DNA from: Liolophura sinensis
Taxonomy: Eukaryota > Mollusca > Polyplacophora > Chitonida > Chitonidae
Direction of reading: 5' to 3'
DNA length: 64,000 nt
NCBI RefSeq assembly: GCF_032854445.1
Contig: NW_027017955.1
Span: 186,001 to 250,000 of the forward strand
Shown here: positions 9,008 through 20,500 of the stretch, piece after piece
How the letters are laid out: every line of letters begins with the position of its first letter
Numbering within the stretch: the first letter of the stretch is position 1
Translations under genes and position numbers: made by a program
Notes under the pieces: generated by a model
What the model was told of the DNA's origin: nothing
Databases searched by the model: none
What the model saw: only the letters and a program-made list of their open reading frames with translations

Positions 9008-9655
9008 GGTTGTGCCCAGAGGGCAATGATATGCATTGACTCGTTGTCTTGCTTATTGGCAATACAGAACAATAAATTTAAAAATCCCTTGATCCTTCAA
9101 ATTTTAGCTATACAGGAATTAATTAGGAAGCTAATTAGAAGAGGTAAAGATATTATATTCTGCTGGATACCAAGTCATATTGGTATCCATGGAAACACAG
9201 TCGCAGACAGGGAGGCGAAAGCTGCCCTAAATAAACCCATATCTAAGATAAAAATCCCTTATACTGACATGAAGTCCAATATTCTTAAATATATTCGTGG
9301 CCTTTGGCAGGGTGAATGGAACTTGCAGGTCCATAATAAACTGCATGTTATTCATCCGGTCATTGGCTATAATTCATATACACTTGATATGTCTCGTAGA
9401 GACCAAGTCGTTTTAACGAGATGCCGTATTGGGCATTCTCGTCTAACGCACAATTTCATACTAGATGGGAGCAGTGCTCCCGAGTGTGTTGGATGTGATG
9501 CTCAATATGGCATCAAACATATCTTGGTTGACTGTGTCGACTTTGCCCATGTTGGGCAAAGATTCTACACGGTCAACTCTATATATGATTTATTTGACAG
9601 CATCGCTGGCGATGTTGTCATAAATTATTTGAAGGCCATTGGCCTATATCATTAA
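9008..9655 (+). pseudogene. N1d ORF2 C-terminal fragment (RNase H, CCHC)
   Basis: Open from the junction (GCAQRAMICIDSL) to TAA at 9653-9655, 215 codons. It keeps the second RNase H Asp (CIDSL), IPSHIGIHGNTVADREAK, and the terminal C-x2-C-x7-H-x4-C. A short internal duplication gives IQELIRKLIRRG where N1e has IHRKLIRRG. It has no start and lacks endonuclease and RT. Confidence 0.9.
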
Positions 9656-9914
9656 ATATAAAATTTAATTGTCACAAATATCTATAGATAAACAGTTATA
9701 TACATATAGATTGATTTACACATATACTATAACCCTGGTTTTCGAGTTTTAAGTCTTATTTTTCTTTTATACGATTTTTAACAGGTCTACTTTTTGTTTT
9801 ACCTTTGATGTTTATATTATCATATCGAAAACCTTAACCGTCTCGCGTTTTCACCTTGTTCTCGCCACGATATGGCTGAAATATTGCCAATGTGGGGTTA
9901 CGCCATATTCATTC

Positions 9915-10303
9915 TAGGTCAGTCGCCTTTCACGACAAGATTATCTGCAGAGTCTATCGGAGCTGGGGCTTAACATATTTCCACTACACACTGCAAGTAG
10001 CTTGGGCCGTGGAAGGCCTAGTCGTGGAAGCAAATGAAAACTGCGGGCCTGTATTCCAACAAATCCGACCAGGGTGTGGGGACCACCAGGTCCTGAGGAA
10101 GGATCTACTTTCCCTATCCCCCTGCGTGCGGCCCAAATAAATGCATTTATTGCGTCAGATAGAAACCTCAATCCACCAAATCCAGGTCTAACCTGACGCG
10201 TTTGACCATAGCAATGGAGATGAACCACGCGAGGTGCATACGGCACGCTCTTTCGTGACCCACCACTTCTGCTAGGTCACGTGACCACAAGTTACTGCCC
10301 CTC
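9915..10303. other. Unassigned sequence between N1d and the next 5' leader
   Basis: No family was recognised. The frames on both strands look like chance. The only notable detail is a 12-bp palindrome GGTCACGTGACC (E-box core) at 10275-10286. Copies: 39569-39957 and 63316-63704. Confidence 0.4.
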
Positions 10304-10874
10304 CCCCCGTGGGATCTCCGGGGTCATAAGAGTAGGACCCCAGTTCTCTAGGCAAGACTGTCGTACGAGGCGACTAGCTTAGAGTGTGGTTCTGGTGAAT
10401 AGAATAATTTCACAGCCTCCCTGGGCTTGTCGTACAAAGTGAATAAAAGGGTCAACCTGTTTGCCGTGGGTTGCGACCCGTGATAGGGGAGGACGGGATT
10501 CTGGTGCCTGAGGGCGGGTTGGCCTTGCGAGATCCTCACGTATAACAGTCTACTTCGGTCCTTACTTCTGCAAAGACGGCCGGTCGGAGGGCCCGTTCCG
10601 AGGTCACGCCAGTCCGGATGTCCGGGCATCAACCTTCATATATCTCGATTTCGTATAAATTGACTACTTTATCCGTGTTGGACGTTTTTAGTGAGATGTT
10701 GGGATGTCTGGACGGTGGTTGCGGGGTCAATCGACTTGGCCGTTTATAGTTTATTAGCCTGGCGGAGTATGAGCGAAGAATCCACCTTACCGAGGATGGC
10801 GTAGAACTCTCTGCTGCTTACCCGCAGGAGGCGTTCCATCGTATATGTAATGGCACTCCGTTGCTGGTTAAGGT
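10304..10874 (+). mobile_element. Divergent N1-type 5' leader (N3), truncated
   Basis: It starts CCCCCGTGGGATCTCCGGGG and follows the N1 leader in order (GGTTGCGACCCGTGAT, GAGGACGGGAT, TTGCGAGATCCTCACG) but with many substitutions and indels. It points to a related but separate lineage. It ends near the place where N1 leaders read GGCACTCCGT, before any ORF1 start, and abuts the reversed N1c. Confidence 0.75.
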
Positions 10875-11314
10875 GGTTAAGGTTTTCGAAATGATGGCGA
10901 GAACATGAAAAATAAAACAAAAAGTACAGACATGTTTAAAATCAGATAAGAAAAAACCAAACAAGTTAAAACTCCAAAACCAGTATATTTAAAAAGTACT
11001 ATATCTGGAAAGCTATATGTATGTACCATTTTATCCATAAATATTAACACATAAACAAATTTATATTTTATGATATAGGCCAATGGTCTTCAAATATTTT
11101 ATGACAACATCGCCAGCGATCATATATAGAGTTGACTGTATAGAATCTTTGCCGAACATGAGCAAAGTCAACCAGGGTATGTTTGATGCCGTATTCTGCA
11201 TCACATCCAATATACTCGGGAGCACTGCTCCCATCTAGGATGAAATTGTGTGTCAGATGAGAATGCCCAATACGACACCTCGTTAAAACTACTTGGTCTC
11301 TGCGAGACATTTGA

Positions 11315-11459
11315 CGGTCTGCCAGTAACCTGCGGATGGTCGTGGGTTTCCCCCGTGCTGTGAGCGGTTTCCACCCACCATAATGCTGGCCGCCGTCGTA
11401 CAAGTGAAATATTCTTGAGTACGGCGTAAAACAACAATCAAATCAAAAAAAAAAAAAAC
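11315..11459 (+). mobile_element. Second SINE copy, RUDI/V-SINE-like
   Basis: Same family as the 6747 copy, beginning CGGTCTGCCAGTAACCTG and ending ACGGCGTAAAACAACAATC with a 14-A run. Its imperfect 10-bp target-site duplication is AGACATTTGA at 11305-11314 versus AGACATTTTA at 11460-11469. Removing it joins the N1c ORF2 sequence. Confidence 0.85.
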
Positions 11460-12262
11460 AGACATTTTACAATTATAGGCATTGTAGCCAATGACAGGGT
11501 GAATAGCATGCAGTTTATTGTGGATCTGCAAGACCCACCCGCCCTGCCAAAGGCGACAAATACATTTAAGAATATTAGACTTTGTCAGTATACGGTGTTT
11601 TAACCAGAGATACAGGTTTATACTGGGCAGCTTTCGCTTCCCTGTCCACGACTGTGTTTCTATGGATACCAGTGCGACTTGGTATCCAACAGAATATAAT
11701 ATCTTTACCTTTTTTAAATTAGTTTTCTATGTTTGCCTATTATCTTAAGTATCAATGGATTTTTAAATCATTATTCTGAATTGCCAAAAGGCAGGACTGG
11801 GAGTCGCTGCATATCACTGCCCTCTGGGCATGCCCCGAGGAAACATATGATAAGGCCAGGAGTATAGCCCTGGCCTGTGCAGAAAAGGTAGAAAATGAAG
11901 GTGGCAGACGAAGAGAAGTGACCCGCTGATCTAAGACAGCCGCAACCGCAACCCTGTCCCCATCCTTTGACCCGTCAGTATATATATATATATATATTTA
12001 TAGTCTATATAATCAGCCTTCATGTTAGCAAAACTTTGCTCAATAATAAGAGGATTTGTACTTGATTTATTATATTTACGTAGATCAAATATTAGTTCAG
12101 GGTGTGGAAGAAGCCAGGGAGGAGACTCCGGAAAAGACACTGGAGCTATATCCTCTTGCTCCATGTTAGCTCTCACAATATGGTCCCGTATACGCAGATC
12201 AAACGGAGGGATCTTGTCAGGACATTTATTAAATTTATCTACATATGATGGATTAAAAACAC

Positions 12263-12296
12263 AGCTTAAAGCTCATCCAACAAACCCTGCCTACGA
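12263..12296. other. 34-bp microinversion in N1c
   Basis: The bases here are the exact reverse complement of the corresponding 34 bases of N1e (TCGTAGGCAGGG...TTAAGCT, near 18624-18657), while the sequence on both sides stays colinear with N1e. Copy: 41915-41948. Confidence 0.85.
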
Positions 12297-12691
12297 GTTA
12301 GTAGCATATTGAAGGCTAAGTTTTATACGTCGGTTATATAAAGAAGGCTCATTTTCCTCCACTTATAAACTCTCCACACGGGGATGTTCTAAAAGCACCA
12401 AGGCTGAACCTCAAACCTTGGTGATGAACAGGATCCAACATTTTAATATACGACTTCCTAGCGGAACCGTAAAAGATGGATCCATAGTCCAATTTAGACC
12501 TCACCAGAGAGCGATATAAGTTAGGTAAAACTGATCGGTCAGCACCCCAATCGATGCTTGACACGACCATAATTATATCGAGAGCCTTTGTACATTTAGC
12601 TTGAAACATTTTCATATGAGGTATAAAAGATAGCTTGCTATCAAATATTATACGTAAAAATCTTCTTTGTCCAACAATTTTAACCTGTTTT

Positions 12692-12958
12692 ACGTGGTCA
12701 TTGTGGAGATTCTGTATTATCCGTATTGTGAAGCTTTGGGACTAGGCATGTTCACACTATGGGAACAGCTACAGTATATAGCACATAGAACCCGAGCAAT
12801 AGCCAGTACATATACACCGAAGCGTGAGTCCGGGGGTCAGTATAACCCGGTCAAACCAGTTTCTCGGCGACAAGTCCGCCTGCATGCGCACGGACTTTTA
12901 GTGTTCAACCACTGTGCCAGGTGCCTCTAAACAACACTTCTGTCACTCTTCTGAAATA
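12692..12958 (+). other. Leader upstream of the orphan ORF1p-like gene
   Basis: No similarity to N1 or N2 and no recognised coding content. It may be the 5' UTR of the element that supplied the following ORF. A GTG-initiated extension from 12914 is in frame, but the ATG at 12959 fits the conserved start better. Confidence 0.4.
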
Positions 12959-13771
12959 ATGGATCAGTTACAGATTATCATGGACAGGCTTGGTAAGTTA
13001 GATTCTATGGTGACAAGTGAAACACTGGAAAAAAAACTACAAAACACTGAAGCAAAAATAGTTACAAAGTTGACAAACCTAATTGAGCAGCAGGAAGCCA
13101 GAATCTTTACTTTAGAAAAAGAAAATGATACCCTTCGGGCAGACATGCATGAATTAAGATTACAACACGAACAAGATCAAGAAGAACTGGCCAGGGTAAA
13201 CAGAGATATGCGAAACTTAGAAGACAGGCAGAACGATTTGGAACAATACTCCCCTAAACAAAGTATACGGATTTACGGTGTAGATGGGGATACAGCCACA
13301 GAAACAACTGACGAATGTTCCGAGAAAGTCGTTGACATCTTAACATCCAAACTAAAGCTGTCACTGACGTCTAGCGACATAAGTATAGCGCAGAGATTGA
13401 GACCGAAAAGACCTGACTTAAACACAGAACCAAGGGGTGTAATAGTAAAGTTCATATCACGACGACTTAAAGTTGAAGCGATAAAAAACAGAAGAGCCTT
13501 GAAAGGAGCAAACATTGTGATTAAGGAAGACCTAACGCAGAAAAAGCAGGCTATTTTAAAAGCAGCATCTGCACACCCCATGATTCAATCCGCCTGGTCA
13601 AGAGATGGCAAAATCTTCACCAAAGACTTCAACGAGGACGTAAGACAAGTGAAATCTACTGACTGCATAGACACTCTCATCAGTCTATCATCCCATACAC
13701 CCAGAGTTCAAAGACCACGTGACCAAAGAAGTGGGAGGCCAATAACCAACTCACCAGCCCCTATCAGCTAG
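12959..13771 (+). CDS. Orphan L1-ORF1p-like protein (coiled coil, RRM-like, C-terminal domain)
   Basis: 270 residues from ATG (MDQLQIIMDRLGKLDSM). Residues about 10-110 are a heptad-rich coiled coil (KLTNLIEQQEARIFTLEKEN, LEDRQNDLEQYS). SIRIYGVDG near 120 begins an RRM-like domain that includes DISIAQRLRPKRP and RGVIVKFISRR. The C-terminal part has GANIVIKEDLTQKKQAILKAA and SAWSRDGKIF. The order matches the Transposase_22/L1 ORF1p fold, a nucleic-acid-binding trimer used by several LINE clades. No ORF2 follows: 13772-14117 is non-coding, then the N2 target site starts. The frame is intact and the protein identical in unit B (42611-43423). It may be a truncated element piece or a retained gene. 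Confidence 0.8.
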   Translation: MDQLQIIMDRLGKLDSMVTSETLEKKLQNTEAKIVTKLTNLIEQQEARIFTLEKENDTLRADMHELRLQHEQDQEELARVNRDMRNLEDRQNDLEQYSPKQSIRIYGVDGDTATETTDECSEKVVDILTSKLKLSLTSSDISIAQRLRPKRPDLNTEPRGVIVKFISRRLKVEAIKNRRALKGANIVIKEDLTQKKQAILKAASAHPMIQSAWSRDGKIFTKDFNEDVRQVKSTDCIDTLISLSSHTPRVQRPRDQRSGRPITNSPAPIS

Positions 13772-14117
13772 ATAACGATGGCTGCAATGTGAAGGATATA
13801 TGCTATCTGATAACTCAGTTTGCTCTCGTAAAGAAAAAATCATCTTAGAATTAATAGAGCATTTTAAGTTAACGAAGTACACAGCTTTAATGTGTCGAAA
13901 AAGAAATAGTATGCTCTTCTGCACAATAATATCAGAGATAAATATGATGGGTGCGATCGGCCATAAGATCTGTCAAAACCTATCAGCTTTCCCAATATGT
14001 ATTTTATTCGCCAGAATCCACCTTGCCTTTTATATTCCATTCTTGTGTATGATCTTCTATACTCATAAGCTATACCCAAATCACAACAGATCACTATATT
14101 TAGGAATTATTCCATGT
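13772..14117. other. Unassigned sequence between the orphan ORF and N2
   Basis: No endonuclease or RT motif in any frame, so it is not the start of an ORF2 belonging to the upstream gene. Frames here on both strands look like chance. The last bases are the N2 target site. Confidence 0.4.
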
Positions 14118-14131
14118 CAGCTACAATATGT
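14118..14131. repeat. Probable target-site duplication, 3' side of N2
   Basis: CAGCTACAATATGT directly precedes the TGAG-repeat tail. It pairs with 32309-32322 (one mismatch) at the far end of the element in the array. Confidence 0.65.
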
Positions 14132-14289
14132 GAGTGAGTGAGTGAAAGTTTTAACGTCGCTTTCAACAACATTTCAGTTTTATCGCGACAATAAAACGTC
14201 AAGTAGTCGATCTACTACGGATAATTCATTTACTATTCGGTCAAAAAAGGACACCAGAAGTCGCATAACAAACAGACGGTAGTTTAAAA

Positions 14290-17200
14290 TCACAGCTTTC
14301 CTGCCATACCAATGGTAGAGAGAAAATCAAAAATAGTATCACTTTCTACAGAATTGAAAAGTTCTGAAAGAGAGCTCACGTGATAAAAGGAATCTCGTAC
14401 AGGAGCAAAGTCGCCACAGTCAAGCAATATGTGCTTGACTGTGAACCGTTGATCACAAGCAAAGCAATGAGGAGCATCTTCTCCTTTCAACAAATACCCA
14501 TGCGTAGCACGTGTGTGACCGATACGACACCTCCTCAAAATGCAAGAGCGGAGACGATGCCGTGAAAGGGAAGGCGCTGGACCAACAAACTGACGAATAT
14601 CATGCAGTTTGTTGGTTGTCTGGTCATCCCATTGAGCCTGAAACAAGCGCTTGATATAGGAGCAAATAAGTGAACGCAAGTCCGAATATGGAACGTCAGT
14701 TTGGGTAGTAACGGAATGCAAAGCCGCCTTCGCGGCTTCATCTGCAGCAGTATTTCCAGGGATATCCATATGCCCTGGCACCCAACAAAAGACAATGATA
14801 AAGTCTTCATTAAGTCGTTTAAACATCTCCCTGATAGACGGAATGTCTGAATGTACAGGCGAACTAACCCAAATTGCCTGGAGGCAGCAAAGGGAGTCAG
14901 AGCAGATGAGAACTCTGCTACCTCCTAGCTTTGGAATGGACCGAAGTGCGCACAAAATTGCCTTGGTTTCTGCAGTAAATACAGAACAGGAATTTGGAAA
15001 CCGAGTTGAAATGGTTCTAGGCCCAAGGACAGCGGCAGAAGCCACGCCATCATCATTCTTGGAACCGTCAGTGAATATGCGGTGATAAAATGGATACTTT
15101 GAACACATATTACTAAACTCCTGCTGGTATACTAAAGGGTTGGTGGAAGAATTCTTCAGGGAGGAGAGCGAGGTATCAACCTGAGGCTCAGGACATAACC
15201 ACGGTGGATCTTCCTGGATGCGTATGGGGGTGATAGTATCCAGCCCAAGTCCAGCTGCTTGCACGTGTTCCTGAATGCGGACACCCAGTGGAGGAAAAAT
15301 GGATGGCTTCTCAGCATATAAGTCTTCAAATTCCGGATGGAAGACACAATCAAAGGCCGGGTTGGATGGATTGGCTCTAAGCTTGGTGATATACTGTAAG
15401 GATGGTTCAGTTCTTCGAAGCTCCGGGGGAGGCTCGTTTGCCTCAACATACAGACTCTCCACAGGAGAGGTACGGAAAGCACCTAAGCACAACCGTAGGG
15501 CCTGGTGATGTATAGTATTGAGTTTCTTCAACTGGGAGCGCGACGGACCTCCATAAACACTGCAGGCATAGTCTAGCTTAGAACGAATCAGTGCTCGATA
15601 GAGCTGAAGTAGGGTTTCGTGATCCCCTCCCCATCGAGCACTAGAGACAACCTTCAAAATATTAAGCGCCTTTAGGCATCTGGCTCTAAGATAATTAATG
15701 TGAGATTTAAATGTAAGGTGGTTATCGAAGATCACCCCGAGGAATTTTGCCTCCGGCACAACCTTGATGGGAGACCCATCTAAAAATACCTTGGGGTCTT
15801 CATGGGGGAAGTACTTCCGACAAAAGTGTACACAGTCTTCGACTTGGAGAACTTAAATCCGTTCTCCAGTGCCCAGGCATGGATTTTGTTAAGGCAAATC
15901 TGCAGCTGTCTCTCAATGGTGTGCATACCTTTGCCTCGACAAGAGATACCAAGATCGTCCACAAAAAGGGACGCATTCATACTAGGAGATAAAACTCTGG
16001 CAAGGCTATTAATCTTAGTGCTAAAGAGAGTAACTGATAAAATGCTGCCTTGAGGAACCCCCTGATCTTGTTCAAAGTAGTCAGATAGGGTAGCCCCAAC
16101 CCGAACTTGGAAGTGACGATGGTCTAAGAATTTACGAATAAAGTCAGGAAGCCGACCTCTAAGTCCAAATCCATGCATATCTTTCAGAATGCCATATTTC
16201 CAAGTAGTGTCATATGCTTTTTCCAGATCAAAAAAGACAGATACGACATGGTCACGATTAACGATACCGTTCTTAATAAAGCATTCTAGACGAACAAGGT
16301 GATCAACAGTACTGCGATTCCTTCGAAATCCACATTGAATGTCGCTTATCAACTCATTAGTCTCCAAAATCCACACCATGCGATCGTTAATCATCCTCTC
16401 CATAGTCTTGCATACACAACTGGTTAAGGAAATAGGACGATAGTTATTTGGATCGGTAGAATCCTTTCCGGGCTTTGGGATGGGGACAATAATAGCGTTT
16501 TGCCATGAGGCAGGAAAATTCCCGGAAATCCAAATGGTATTAAAAATTCCAAGAAGCACCCTCAAACAAGGAAGATTCTGGAAGGTGTCGTAAAAGCTGA
16601 TAGTGGATATCATCTGGCCCTGGAGTTGAATCATGGGCCTTGCTCAGGGATGCGGATAGTTCATGTAGAGAAAATGTAGCATTGTAGGATTCTTCATTTG
16701 AGGTTGTAAAATCAAGATAACTTGCCTCGGTCCGTTCCTTGTCACGCTGGAACTGAGGCAAGTAATTATCTGAAGACGAATGGTGCGCAAAAGAAGCGCC
16801 CAACCTATTGGCTATGTCAAGTTTTTCTGTCAAAGAATTATTCCCGTCTTTAAGATGATTGACAGTGACATTGGATCCCTTGCCTTTGCAGTGGATCATA
16901 TTCCAGACTTTTGACATAGGGGTACGATGATTAATCTTAGAAACATAACGTTTCCAAGAGTCACGTTTGGACTGTTTGATAGTCCTACAAGCTTTAGCTC
17001 CAGTACGCCTAACATCGTCTAAATTACCGGGAGATGGTCTACATCGGTACACGCGCTCAGCACGTTTCCTGAAACGCCTAGCTCGTTTACAGTCCTCCGT
17101 GAACCACGGTTTCTTAATACAGGGAACCGCACAAGATTTCGGGATACATTTGGAGGATACATTTGGAGGCTACATCGATTAGCTGATCCGAGAATAACTG

Positions 17201-17292
17201 GATAGGATCAACTGCATCAAGAAAAAGGTCGCTAGTAAGTGTTTCACCACACAGAACAGCAAAGCGGGGCCAGTCTGCTTAATCATAATTAA
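14290..17292 (-). pseudogene. N2 ORF2, downstream part (RT, RNase H, CCHC)
   Basis: Open segments on the minus strand are: 17052-16540 (linker, SKVWNMIHCKGKG to GPDDIHYQLL), 16634-15780 (RT: VPIPKPGKDSTDPNNYRPIS, CGFRRNRSTVDHL, FFDLEKAYDTTW, GVPQGSILSV, LFVDDL), and 15759-14290 (thumb, IFTDGSKND, ICSDSL, WVPGHMDIPGN, CFAC...H...C). Frameshifts separate them near 16560 and 15770. A 13-bp tandem duplication (ATACATTTGGAGG twice, 17144-17169) adds another, and a TAA replaces a lysine codon near 17283. It joins 23225-23891 across N1e. Confidence 0.9.
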
Positions 17293-17305
17293 AGCGTGGA
17301 AGGGA
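17293..17305. repeat. N1e target-site duplication, left copy
   Basis: AGCGTGGAAGGGA, repeated exactly at 23212-23224. Unit B has the sequence once, at the empty site near 46945-46957. Confidence 0.95.
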
Positions 17306-17558
17306 ATGAATGAATGAATGATTATGGCTTAACGCCACATCGGCAATATTTCAGCCATACCGTGGCGAGAACAAGGTGAAAGCAAGAGACGGTTAAGGTT
17401 TTCGATATGACAATATGAACACCAAAAGTAAAACAAAAAGTACAGACGTGATTAAAATCGAATAAAAGAAAAATAAGATTTAAAACTCGAAAACCAGGGT
17501 TAGAGTACATGTATAAATATATATAACTTTATCTATAGATATCCATGACAATTAAAAT

Positions 17559-20500
17559 TTATATTTTATGATATAGGCCAATGGCCTTTAAATAATTTAT
17601 GACAACATCGCCAGCGATGCTGTCAAACAAATCATATATAGAGTTGACTGTGTAGAATCTCTGCCGAACATGGGCAAAGTCTACACAGTCAACCAGAATA
17701 TGTTTGATGCCATATTGAGCATCACATCCAACACACTCGGGAGCACTGCTCCCATCCAAGAGGAAATTGTGTGTCAGATGAGAATGTCCAATACGGCATC
17801 TCGTTAAAACGACTTGGTCTCTACGAGACATATCAAATGTATATGAATTATAGCCAATGACCGGATGAATAACATGCAGTTTATTATGGACCTGCAAGTT
17901 CCATTCACCCTGCCAAAGGCCACGAATATATTTAAGAATATTGGACTTCATGTCAGTATAAGGGATTTTTATCTTAGATATGGGTTTATTTAGGGCAGCT
18001 TTCGCCTCCCTGTCTGCGACTGTGTTTCCATGGATACCAATATGACTTGGTATCCAGCAGAATATAATATCTTTACCTCTTCTAATCAATTTCCTATGTA
18101 TAGCTAAAATTTGAAGGATCAAGGGATTTTTAAATTTATTATTCTGTATTGCCAATAGGCAAGACAACGAGTCAGTACATATCATTGCCCTCTGGGCACA
18201 CCCAGAAGAAACATATGATAAGGCCAGGAGCATAGCTCTGGCCTCGGCAGAGAATATTGAAGAAGAGGATGGAAGACGAAAGGAAGAGACCCGCTGCTCT
18301 AAGACAGCCGCAGTCGCAACCCTGTCCCCATCCTTCGACCCGTCAGTATATATAAATTTATAATCCGTATAATTAGCTTTAATTTCAGCAAAACCTTGCT
18401 GAATTATAAGAGGATTTGTATTGGATTTATTATATTTACGTAGATCAAATATTAGTTTTGGTTGTGGGAGAAGCCATGGAGGAGACTCCGGAAAAGACAC
18501 CGGAGCTATATCATCCAGCTTGATGTTAGCTCCCACAATATGGTCCTGTATACGAAGACCGAACGAAAGGATCTTGTTAGGACATTTAGTATATTTGTCT
18601 ACATACAATGGATTGAAAACACAGTCGTAGGCAGGGTTTGTTGGATGAGCTTTAAGCTTTGTACTATATTGAAGGCTCAGTTTTATACGTCGGTGATATA
18701 AAGAAGGTTCATTTGCCTCCACGTATAAACTTTCTACTGGTGAGGTTCTAAAAGCACCAAGGCTGAGCCTCAAACCTTGGTGATGAACAGGATCCAACAT
18801 TTTAATGTACGACTTCCTAGCGGAACCGTAAATGATGGATCCATAGTCCAATTTAGACCTCACCAGAGAACGATATAAATTAAGTAAAACTGATCGGTCA
18901 GCACCCCAATCGGTGCTAGACACGACCTTAATTATATCGAGAGCCTTCGTACATTTAGCTTTAAGCATTTTTATGTGAGGTATAAAAGATAGCTTACTAT
19001 CAAATATTATACCTAAGAATTTTGTTTCTCCAACAATTTTAACCTGTTTACCACAAAAAGTAAGCTCAGGGTCAAGATGAAGTTTCCGTTTATTACAAAA
19101 ATGCATACCAACGGTTTTAGACGTTGAAAATCTAAAACCGTTTTCAGTTGCCCATTTCTCGATCTTATTGAGACAAAGCTGCAACTGACGTTCGATATTA
19201 TTCATATTCTTAGCTCGGTAGCATATAAGGAAATCATCGACGTATAAAGAACCCTCTGTGCCAGATGTTAATGTTTTTGCTAGGCTATTTATTTTTATGC
19301 TAAACAGAGTTGGTGATAGAATGCTGCCCTGGGGTACACCCATTTCCTGCTCATAAGAGTCAGAAAGAGTGGACCCAACCCGTACCTTAAACTGACGATC
19401 GGATAAAAATTGAGATATAAATATAGGTAATCGGCCTTTAAGACCCATGTTCGCGAGGTCTTTTAAAATACCATATTTCCATGTGGTGTCGTAGGCCTTT
19501 TCAAGGTCAAAAAATATGGACACCACATGTTCATTATTGATGAAGCCATCGCGAATAAAAGTTTCAAATCGAACAAGGTGATCCATGGTAGATCTACCTT
19601 GCCGAAAACCGCATTGGATATTAGATAAAAGCTTGTTGGTTTCAAGAAACCAAACAAGTCTATCATTAATCATCCGTTCCATAGTCTTACAGACACAGCT
19701 GGTAAGAGCTATGGGACGGTAATTATTTGGATCATTATGATCCTTACCCGGTTTGGGAACCGGGATAATACACGCCTCCCTCCATGAGGCTGGAAAATTA
19801 CCAGTTATCCAAATATCATTAATCAAGTCCAAGAGAGTCTCCAGTGGCTCAGGTGGTAAATGGTTCAGAAACTTATAATATACATTATCAGGACCACAAG
19901 CAGTATCGTGGGCCTTTTTTAATGCAGTTTTAAGTTCATCGATATTAAAAGGATTATTATAATCTTCTAAATTCTTAGAAGAAAAGGGCAATTTAGTTTT
20001 CTCCTTCTGGCTTTTAATGCGTTGGAATTCTTTAGTATAATTCTCAGAAGAAGATTTCTTTGAGATTGTTTCAGCTAGTTTATTAGCTATATCGGGTGGA
20101 GAAGTTATTATGTTATCTCCATCTTTTAAATGCTGAACTTTTGCTCTATTATTTTTGCCCTTAAGTTTCTGAACCATGTTCCAGACCTTACGCATGGGTG
20201 TTTTTGACGTAATGCCTGAAACAAAGTTCCGCCAACAAGATCGTCTCTTGGACTTGAGTAATCGACGAGCCTTAGCTCGAAAAATACGAACCTGGTTTAA
20301 GTTATTATCAGTAGGACATATATTAAAATTTCGCTCGGCCTTTTTGCGGTCCTTTATGGCTTTGCGACAGTCCTTATCATACCAGGGTTTACTTTTGGAT
20401 TGTGGATTTGTCGAGGTTTTAGGGATAGTTCTATCGGCAGCTCGTAATACAAGCTCGTTAAATTTTAATATTGGATCATTTGTTGCATTGAGAGTCTCTG

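Larger units (their letters stand above)
8028..9914 (+). mobile_element. N1d: internally deleted and rearranged N1 element
   Basis: The 5' end (CCCGTGGGGTTTCCGGGG) lies inside the Tc1 remnant. The 5' UTR and first ORF1 codons run to about 8819. An inverted N1 3' terminus follows (8820-9006), then the forward RNase H end of ORF2 and 3' UTR to 9914. About 4 kb of the element are missing. The final CATT tail is also absent (GGGGTTACGCCATATTC), and no target-site duplication is visible. Confidence 0.85.
10875..12691 (-). mobile_element. N1c: N1 fragment lacking both ends
   Basis: Minus-strand N1 copy. The 3' tag and tail are missing (it starts at GGTTAAGGTTTTCGAA), and similarity to N1e ends at about 12691 in the RT thumb region. 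It carries a SINE at 11315-11459 and an inverted 34-bp block at 12263-12296. ORF2 fragments are recognisable: FKAKCTKALDI near 12600, EDIAPVSFPESPPWLLP near 12150, SRRDQVVLTRCRIGHSHLTHNF near 11290. They are shifted and stopped in several places. Confidence 0.85.

Noticed and set aside
9892-10246. Overlapping frames of 82 and 101 codons on opposite strands
   Set aside because: No family resemblance; GC-rich chance frames in unassigned DNA.
11981-11998. TA-dinucleotide run
   Set aside because: Simple repeat in a decayed N1c stretch; no functional sign.
13800-14141. 113-codon plus-strand frame after the orphan gene
   Set aside because: No recognisable domain, overlapped by a similar-length minus frame, and it crosses the N2 target site into the N2 tail.
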